A stretch of DNA of 64,000 bases from NCBI GenBank assembly GCA_949128115.1, contig OX421961.1, positions 120,097,050 to 120,161,049 of the forward strand. Direction: 5' to 3'. This stretch comes from Anaspis maculata. Taxonomy: Eukaryota; Arthropoda; Insecta; Coleoptera; Scraptiidae. Every line of letters begins with the position of its first letter. Position 1 is the stretch's first letter. The position numbers and the translations under genes were made by a program. The notes beneath the pieces are model-generated. The model did no database searches and was not told the origin of the DNA. It saw only the letters and a program-made list of their open reading frames with translations. Shown one piece after another: positions 48,701 through 57,700 of the stretch.

Positions 48701-51700
48701 AAAATTATGTCTTCCAATTTTGAAGTATGGAGGGACAAAAGTTGGTCCTTCGATTGCTTCTATTTCCGTTGTTTCAAAAAAATTTAGCAGACTGTTTATG
48801 AAAAGTAATGTCCATCAAAAATCAACCTCTGAATTTGTAAATTAATCTCTGTTCTCTATGCAGGGTGAGTCATGAGTTACAAAAATTTAGTTTTTCTAAA
48901 AACCATAAGCGAAAGAATCCTATTGAAATTAATTGTATTTTTTTGTGCTCTACATCGGTTATGGGACCATTGTGACTATTTTCAGGCACTTTTAGATTAA
49001 ATTAATTTTCAGGATTCATGACTCACTCGGTATACAAAACAGGAATCCATTACAGATTCAGAGGTTGATTTTTTGTACTAATTGTTTTTCCATAAACAGT
49101 TTACCAGCATCTTTTGAAAAACGAAAATAGAAGCGATCGAAGGGCCAACTTTTGTCCCTCCATAACTTCAAAATTAAAAGACATAGAATTTTTTCAACAA
49201 CTTTCCAGCACTCCACTGCACCTCCGTATTACGCACCTTCAAGATTGTCCGACACTTTTGAATCACCCTGTATTTATTTCAGCAGTCACTGGAGCTGATG
49301 GAAGTTCCTAGAAAATACTAGAAAACGATGTTCTGTATAGTAGCAAAAATTATGAGCAGTTACTATAAATAAAGAACGACATATTTAGACGTATCACGAC
49401 AAGTATTTCACGTTATCGTTCTTCAGAATGAAAGAAAACTCGAATTTCTTGTCAATTTTCAATTTTGACAATTTTTGACAAATGTCAAAGAAGTGAAATG
49501 TGCGATACATAAACCTATTGCAGCGGTTTATGTATCACTCTTCGCATTATGTGTGTAATGAAATGACCACGCAATAATTATTATTTTGTTCATTAGCATT
49601 TCTCAAGATTTAATATTTCACTCGTTATTTCATAGATTTTGAAAAAGTAGAAAATCACTTAGAAGCGACGTACTATTTACGTCAAATACATGTCATTATA
49701 ACGTCATTGAGTGGTTCGTCAAAATCACGTCATCAATTTGGTCATATGACGTCAATAACCAAATATGACCTAAGAATGACATCATTATGACGTCAGCATG
49801 CTACCTGGGGATGCACTTCTGTCTAGCAAAATTACAGTTCAGCTTGGGCCCATTCTTGTCAAAAAAATATTTCTTGAGTTTTGATGGTGCAGTCATAGAG
49901 TTCAATGTCTGATATCCATATGATTTCGAAATTATTGGACGTCTGATATAAATACGGTATCGGGAAAATGGTTCGACTTTGAAGGCTTCCGATTGCCGAA
50001 TGCGACTTCCATTTTGTTCGAACTTATGGCGGAAAAGCTGGAAAATATCACTTTTGCAAGTAATAAATTTCACAGATGTCTAGATAACCGAGTAGCGTGC
50101 GGGTTTCGAAATCACCACATGGTACTTTCGAAGAGTCAAAACATGTAGAAAACGTCACTTGCATAGGTGGTCGTAGGAAAAGTATTTATTTATACCTAGA
50201 TAATTAATATCCACCACAATCTATCACTGTTCCTTTGTAGCCACAGACAAAAGATTATTATTTGATTATTTATTACGTGAATGGGTCGTGTTATACAGCA
50301 TACTTACATTTTTATAAGTACTTGCTGCTGACGACATTTTTCCATCTTTTCAATTCTCCAGAGTAAGACCGCGCAACGCAATAGGTCGAAGGTAATTTGC
50401 AAGCATTTACCATAAGTAGGAAAGTAGGTATAGTACCTAGATGTGATGTGTCTGGTATTATGCCCAAATCGAAATGTACAAACCATGACAAGTAAAAATG
50501 GTAATTGTTGACGCAACAGACCAAACTGCATTCCAATAGTTACGTACAATAAGTGTAATTAGTGAGCATGAGTATTATTATTTGTGTATTTGGCAGTAGA
50601 GATCAAGGTTCTTGTGTATTGAACCGCCGGAAGGGTGGGATTCTTCAATTATTTCTATGTTTGAACGCCACAAGTGATTTATGACTTATTTGCAGAACAT
50701 TAAACTGTAAGTGGGTACCTACTATTCACGTTGGTAATTATATTATTATGAGGTATACTCATAACATATAATAATAATTATACGCCATGTGGGAGAGCTT
50801 TAGAGATAATCTTCCAAGTTTTGATCAACATTATGCTTGTTGCATTGAGCAAATATTTCAGTTGTTTGTGTTTGAGCAGGCAAACTCAGTGCTTTAATAG
50901 ATAATTTCGTGGCGTGAATAAACCGTTGAAACATTAAAACGAACATTACTTAAGTAAAGCAGCCCCTAGCTGTTCAAGCGGAACAAGGGCTGTAAACTAC
51001 TCTAGCTAATCTTGCTAGTTACGCTAGTAGATTTGGGCGGGTGGGCGTTAAAATAAAATGCAACGCATGTCACTCTGGCAAGGAGATTGTGGCGGCTCTT
51101 ATATGGGCATGTGACGGAGGAACTGTTGTCTCCCCCGATAGCTTAGTGGTCAGAGTATCCATCCGGCAAATGGAAGACCCGGGTTCGAGTCCCGGTCAGG
51201 GTAGACACTTTTTCTCTGTCACATCGCGCCGTAAATGGTGACCCCGAACAAAAGCAGCACGCACGCAACCTGCAACTCAGGCAAAGAGGTACAAAGCAAG
51301 CAACGAACAAATAAACAGCACCGCCACTTCCCTGTCCTACGTCCACCCACGTCCTATCCGTCGCCCTAGGTGGGGGGGGGGCTGAACAACGGTCAACGGT
51401 CCATAAGTACGGCGAACGCAGGGGTACATACGAGACGAACGACGTCTCTGGAGGGGGAGTACTGTGGCGGCTCTCATATGGGCATGTGACGGAGGAACTG
51501 TTGTCTCCCCCGATAGCTTAGTGGTCAGAGTATCAATCCGGCAAATGGAAGACCCGGGTTCAAGTCCCGGTCAGGGTAGACACTTTTTCTCCGTCACATC
51601 GCGCTATAAGATATTTCCAACAAATTTTGGAATCAACAGAAAAAGCTTTAAAACGCCCACAAGTGTATCTCTTGTGTTGTTTCTCACACGTTATTCATCA

Positions 51701-54700
51701 GCTTTCAGGAATAAAGAGACGATGATTCTGCGTTTTTCTTTGCTTATCGCAAAAACGTGAACATTTTTACTGCCCCGAAACGATACAGCTGCTACAAAAC
51801 AATCGGGTTTGAGCAGGATAAATTTCCCAAGGACCAGGGGTCGTGATGCTGACGTAGTCCATGATTTTTGTCGGAGAAGTGCCGATTGCTCGCAGAACTG
51901 TGTCAGGTTCTCAGTCCCGCTTGTGTCAACCTGACGCGGACATGAACATTCACTTTGCTCAAGTTGTAAGAAGGGCACCAGCTGAACGAAGTGGTATTGT
52001 ACCTCAGTACATTCAAATGCTCTGTCGGCAGCAAGTTGTCTAGATCATTCCTTCCTAGTTGAGCCACCTAGTTTCTCAGCAGTTGCGATCTGGGAAGGCG
52101 TAGTCATTTTTTGGAGAAGAAGAAATGAAGATGTTGGGGCAGCCCTTGAAAATGCATCATTTTGACGACACTTTCACGTGAGAACCGGGGAGAACAGGAA
52201 AGACACACCGACTCTGGCGAAGATGCCATGTGAACATAATCATACAACATAAACAGAATTTGGAATGGAAACTCTCTGGCAACGTTTCCCAGCTCTCTGA
52301 TACATAACTGCCAGAATTATAGTGAACTGCCACCACAAACAGATAACGTTATTGCTTCCTGCTAATACATAAATTCCACAATATATAAAAATTGTTTTGT
52401 TTTTCTAGAACAGGTTTACTACGTCATCAGTCTTCCAATTAGTTCAAACTTCACCCGTGCCCGCCCAAATTTTTATAAATTTTTTGAAAAAGTAGTGATT
52501 TTGAGACAGAAGTAGTAGTAATCTTAGTTTGTACTTTGTTTTGAACAAACAGAAACAGCCTGTATTCCCCATTCAAACGATAGTCACTGTGAATGCTAAC
52601 TTGTCGCTGCTGGAGTTCCCGTTTTGTTCATGTGTTCAATTTAAGGTTCCTTTTCGCCCGCCTGCTCTTAACATGTTGTCGCTAAAAATTCCGGCTGGGG
52701 GCGTATATCGCTCAGTTTCAAACGCCTGTAGGCGTCCAGCAACCTTAACTTTCAATCAGCTTTCAACGTAACTCGAAAATTATATTATCATGAAAAAGTA
52801 GGGAAAATTTCATCCAAAATGAAGCTCTCGCTTGGATGTAAATTACGGCATAGTGGATACATATTTTGTATAACACCTACCCAACAACAAGCGAGTTAGA
52901 GCGCTAATCCTAATCCACTTTGCCAGCGTATAATACCGAATTTAAATTGAATTTGTTCCAGGCCCCGCTTGTCCTCGACGAGCTCCACGTCATCGACACC
53001 GTCAAGGAGCGGCAGACCGTACACCGGCAGGAGAAAGCTTCCCGGACCTCTGGGCGTTCCGGCAATGGTCGACATCAGCAACAAATCCAAAATAGAAGTC
53101 GTCAAGAAAAAAGACAAGGACGAGTCGCTGGGTGAGTTTTCGCCGTCGTTATGAATTGCTAAAGTTTTCCGAACCCTCTCTCTGTATCGAAAATTTCCGG
53201 GGAGGGGGCCAGTTCATAGAGGTCGTCCTCCGCTAGGCTTAATGTCAGATTTATTAACGTTGCGTAGGTATAGCATACCTCCATATACCGACAGGTCCTT
53301 TTGCCCTTAGTTTCTAAACAGCTTCCTGAATGTGCGAAAGGATGAGGATGTAATATCAGACTGGCTCCTCGCCGTCAGTTTATGGCTGAACCCTCGTTTT
53401 GACGTTTGGTCATTTGTGTTCGGGAAGTTGGTAATATACGAGAGGCCCCCCAGATTATCCACCTTCTGGATTTGATTCATTACCTTGATGTATGTGCGTG
53501 TGTGCATGCGAGAGAGGGATTCGGAATATTTCCTCTTATTGGCAGGCTATTATCGATATAATAAAATCGGGTCGGGATAAGTCTTTTCGTTTCGATCATA
53601 TCTGGATATAAAGACGTTCCTAATTGAAGTGGGTTTTGATAATGCGATAAATGACGTACTTCCTCGATCTCAGATCACTGCAAGCTTCAGGGCATATCGA
53701 AAGCTCGCTAAACGTTGAATAAATGGTTGAAAATTGTTTGCGCACAATTTCTGAATGAGTGCTCGTTCAGAACTTTAATAAGAATTGTTTCTTCCAGTCA
53801 AACTGTTGAAAAATTCCTTGATTATGGCTTAAAACCTTCTGACTTGAGCAGAAAAAGAACTTCTTATTCCAGCAAACTGCATTGCGTTTGATTAAGACGC
53901 ATTCAAGGGTGGTGCCCAGTTTTTCTTGACACATGTTTTCGAACTATTTCTTTCCGGATTAAGTACATGTGTTCGTGAACTCTCACTGCAAATGCTTTAC
54001 CCAATAAGAATTGGTGAAAAATCGAAGCCTGGCCTGTATAGTACAGCAGGGGGCCGGCAATGCCATACTGGATTACCCATTTTGATTTCTATATTGTAAC
54101 GGTGTGACAAAGGGCTGAAAAGAGACATTGCAAAACTTCTATAAATTATAATGATAATTCATTAATTGGCCCTCACCAAACACATCAACTTGCATGTGAC
54201 CACAAGAAATGCAGAGTTTTTTGTACCATACGGTAGCCGTAGTCAACAGTACACCAGAAGACGTGGACCAATTCCGGAAAACCGCCTTCCCTATAATTTA
54301 ATTAATTAGCTGTAATACCTTTATTGACCCTAGGTTGTGTTTTCTCTGTGCCGTAGATTTTCATTACCTCTACCTAAGTCATTGAAATAAATTTCCACCC
54401 ACCTCAATTTCTCGTCGTGTTAGTAGGTACCCCAGTCATGCTTCAGTAACCTCAGTTTTTTGAAAGAGGATGAATTGAATAAATGTTGAAAAATAAACAA
54501 AGTCATTCAACACCACACCTAATCTTTATTACGAAATAATCAGTAATCGCCAATTTAATTAAGTTTATCTCAATTATTCATTACATAATTTCCAGGCGTG
54601 CTGAAACCAGCTAACGATAGGAATTAGTTAATTCAAGTTTACATTCGGTTTCTGAAAGAAAAGTACACCCTAATTACGTGCGAAACCCTGCGACGAAATC

Positions 54701-57700
54701 ATTCAACCCTCTCAATTTATATCCGTTTCACGTTCTTCCTAATTTTCAGAACTATTGGTGAACCAGTTTCCTAACGCACTTGAGTTTAATTCCCGGCATA
54801 ATTAATTATAACTTCGTCGAGTTTTAATTTCAACCCTTTCTTCCTTCTTGCCCATTTTTCATTTGTACGAAGAGAAATTTCGATTATTTAACTGTACTTA
54901 GAGAGAGATGGTTGTTCCTATCGATCAAATAATCTACATAAAAAAATAAGTGTTCACGTTCAATAAATTTTACATCCGGCTGGTGCTGTAGTTTTGAACT
55001 CACAGACTTATCCAGCAGCTCTATCTCACGCTGGGTTGAATAACTTCACGCAAATCTGCAATAAGGTGTACAATTTATCGCGGTGAGCTTCTAATTAAGC
55101 AGCCTGTAAAAATGATGTTATGTTCCTTTCTGTGTTGAAGCGTTTCCGAAGCATCACTGAATTTTCTGGCATTGTTCAAGGGGTTCTCTTTTTGGAACTC
55201 AACCTTAATGCTCATAAACTCCTTGTCGTGCGAAAAAGGTTAAATCTTTATTCTGTGGGGTGAGATAACACGTGAGATTGTCGCCCAGATTTGATTTGCA
55301 TAAATACTGCTAGTGCTTTGTCTCAAGTTGATAGAGTCTACAACATCATACTCTGTAGGAAGCTAGATCTCTTCGAAAGGGTTACTGAGGTTTTCACTCT
55401 TTTTCTGGTGTATTGCATGAAGATGGCTGAAAACAGGTATTTGAAAGCTCACAGCAATTTCAGGATATTGAATCGGTTTGACGCTTTCTTACTCCCTCTA
55501 TACAAAAAAGGAGATAGACTATGTTGCCAAAATTATCGGGGCATAACTTTGCTAAACATCGCAAGCAAAGTCTATGAAAGAATCCTGGAACAAAGATTGA
55601 GAGATAAAATAGAAACACAGCTAATAGACTCTCAGAGCGGTTTCAGGAAGGGGCACAGTATCCAAGACCATATTTTCAGCATTAAGGAAACGATAGAGAA
55701 AACACTATTACAGAAAAAAGAAGCTTTCATATCATTTATCGACCTTGAAAAGGCATTTGATCGAGTGCCAAGAAAAAAGATATGGGACAGCCTGAAGAAA
55801 AGAGGAATAGAAAAAGAATTGATAGCAGCAATAAAAAGTCTCTACGCAAATAACAGAAACTACGTACGAACGAAGCAATCGCAGTCTGAAGAGTTCACCA
55901 CATATGACGGCCTGAAACAGGGAGGGGTTCTAAGCCCTCTGCTTTTCATTGTACTGATGGACGACATTATCAAGATATGCAGACCTAAGATGACCAAACT
56001 ACATATAGGATACAGGTATCTACAAAGTGTATGCATTACAGATTGTGCTTTTGCAGATGATGTGGCAATATTTGCACCGAACGAAAAAGAGCTGAAAAAA
56101 AGCCTAGATATATGGAAAGAAACCTTAACGAAATACAACATGAGAATAAATTCAGAAAAATCCAAGGTGATGGTAATATCGAACAGAGAAGTGAAGACGA
56201 ACATCGTGATGGACAATGTTAGGTTAGAACAAGTAAATGAGTTCCTATATCTTGGAGTTATGATAGAAAACAAAGGCGGACACGAAAGAGAATTAGACAG
56301 AAGAGTGGATAAAGCAGCGAAATTGTATTATTCAGTGGCAAAGGCATTCCTGAACAACAAAGAAATAACAAAGAACACAAAAATCACTGTATACAAAACC
56401 GTATACCTACCCACACTTATATTTGGCAGCGAATCCTGGGTGCTTACAAATAAATACAAGAGCAAAATACAAGCAATGGAAATGAAGTATCTAAGAAAAA
56501 CGATGGGGGTTACCAAGAGAGACAGGATAAGAAATGAAATTATACGAAAAGAGCTGGGAGTTGAGAAGTTGACAGGAAAGATAGAAGAAAGGCAACTGCA
56601 ATGGTTTGGTCACATGATAAGAATGGACGGAGAAAGACAAGTTAAGAAGGTTTGGGAAGCAAGAGAGGCAACAAGAAGAACAAGAGGAAGACCCAGGAAA
56701 ACATGGAACACTACGATCGAAGAAATCCTACATCAAAGAAATCAAACTTGGCAAGAAGCGAAAACGATGGCGCGAGACAGAAAACAATGGGCACTCTTTA
56801 TCCATGGGACAAATCAGGAGACATAGTTATACTCGTACCTGCTTGAATTAGACTTTGATTTGTAAATGTTATTACTTAGAGAATAAGATTTTGAGTTTAT
56901 AATTACACCTTACACCCATACTGGGTAAAAGGTTTTTTCGATTATATATATATATATTGACGCTTTCTATGGCTGTTCGAAATATCAAGAACAAAACCTA
57001 CAATCATTTATAAACAAAACAATTACTTAACCCGGTCGGTAGCACGGTGGACTCGGCGCTGCTTTCAAAGGCAGAGGACCCGGGTTCAAATCCGCACTGG
57101 GCCAGATGGACTTCTTCACGCGTTTCTTAGTACCGGGGCATCTACTACCGTGCGGTGATGCCCCGGGAAGAGGGATGAAACGAAAAAAGCCATCGAAAAC
57201 AAACCCCACTGATTTACCCCTACTGAACCAAAATTAAAATTGTTAATGTACATACGTCGCACCTAAATGTTATCTCGTTACTGAAAAACCCTACTGAAAA
57301 AACCTGCTGATAACCAAGTAGTTGATGCAGGAAAAAAAAAAAAAAAAAAAAAAAAAAAACAATTACTTCATTCCCATCGAAAAATTAGCATTTGATTACA
57401 ATGGAAATCAGACTTGCGTTAATATCTTTCTTTCTCGTAACTGATGCACTACAACTACTATTAACGATGATTTTAGTACTCGTGACTTCCTTTTTGATGA
57501 ATAATTATTTTTCTTCTAGCCAAACACATCCGTTCCCCTCGACCTCACACCTAACAGTCTCTCCCCTAACCGACACCCCCAAATTCTCCTTTTGGGCCAT
57601 TCCTTTCATTCCCCCTCTCTACCAAAATCTCCCCCTGACCACCAAGCTCTGGTGCCGGTGTGCGGTGTCACCCTCGAGACCAGGCGGCTATCGCTATTCT

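Larger units (their letters stand above)
51088..51608 (+). mobile_element. 521-bp miniature LTR retroelement (TRIM)
   Basis: Two 146-bp direct repeats (51088-51233 and 51463-51608), about 96% identical, bracket a 229-bp non-coding centre. AGAT directly precedes the first (51084-51087) and follows the second (51609-51612), a 4-bp target duplication. Two bases after the first repeat lies TGGTGACCCCGAAC (51236-51249), the position and TGG start of a primer-binding site. GGAGGGGGAGTAC, a polypurine tract, ends directly before the second repeat. This layout defines a terminal-repeat retrotransposon in miniature. The repeats start TGTGG but end in TA rather than CA. Confidence 0.82.

Noticed and set aside
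51132..51203. Functional tRNA gene (anticodon GGC by position)
   Set aside because: C instead of U at the position before the anticodon, two acceptor-stem mismatches, and an identical context 375 bp away inside a direct repeat. It is part of an LTR, not a host tRNA gene.
52920..53135. Alternative + frame across the BRF1 exon at 52962
   Set aside because: It is out of phase with both neighbouring BRF1 exons; the phase-consistent frame is used.
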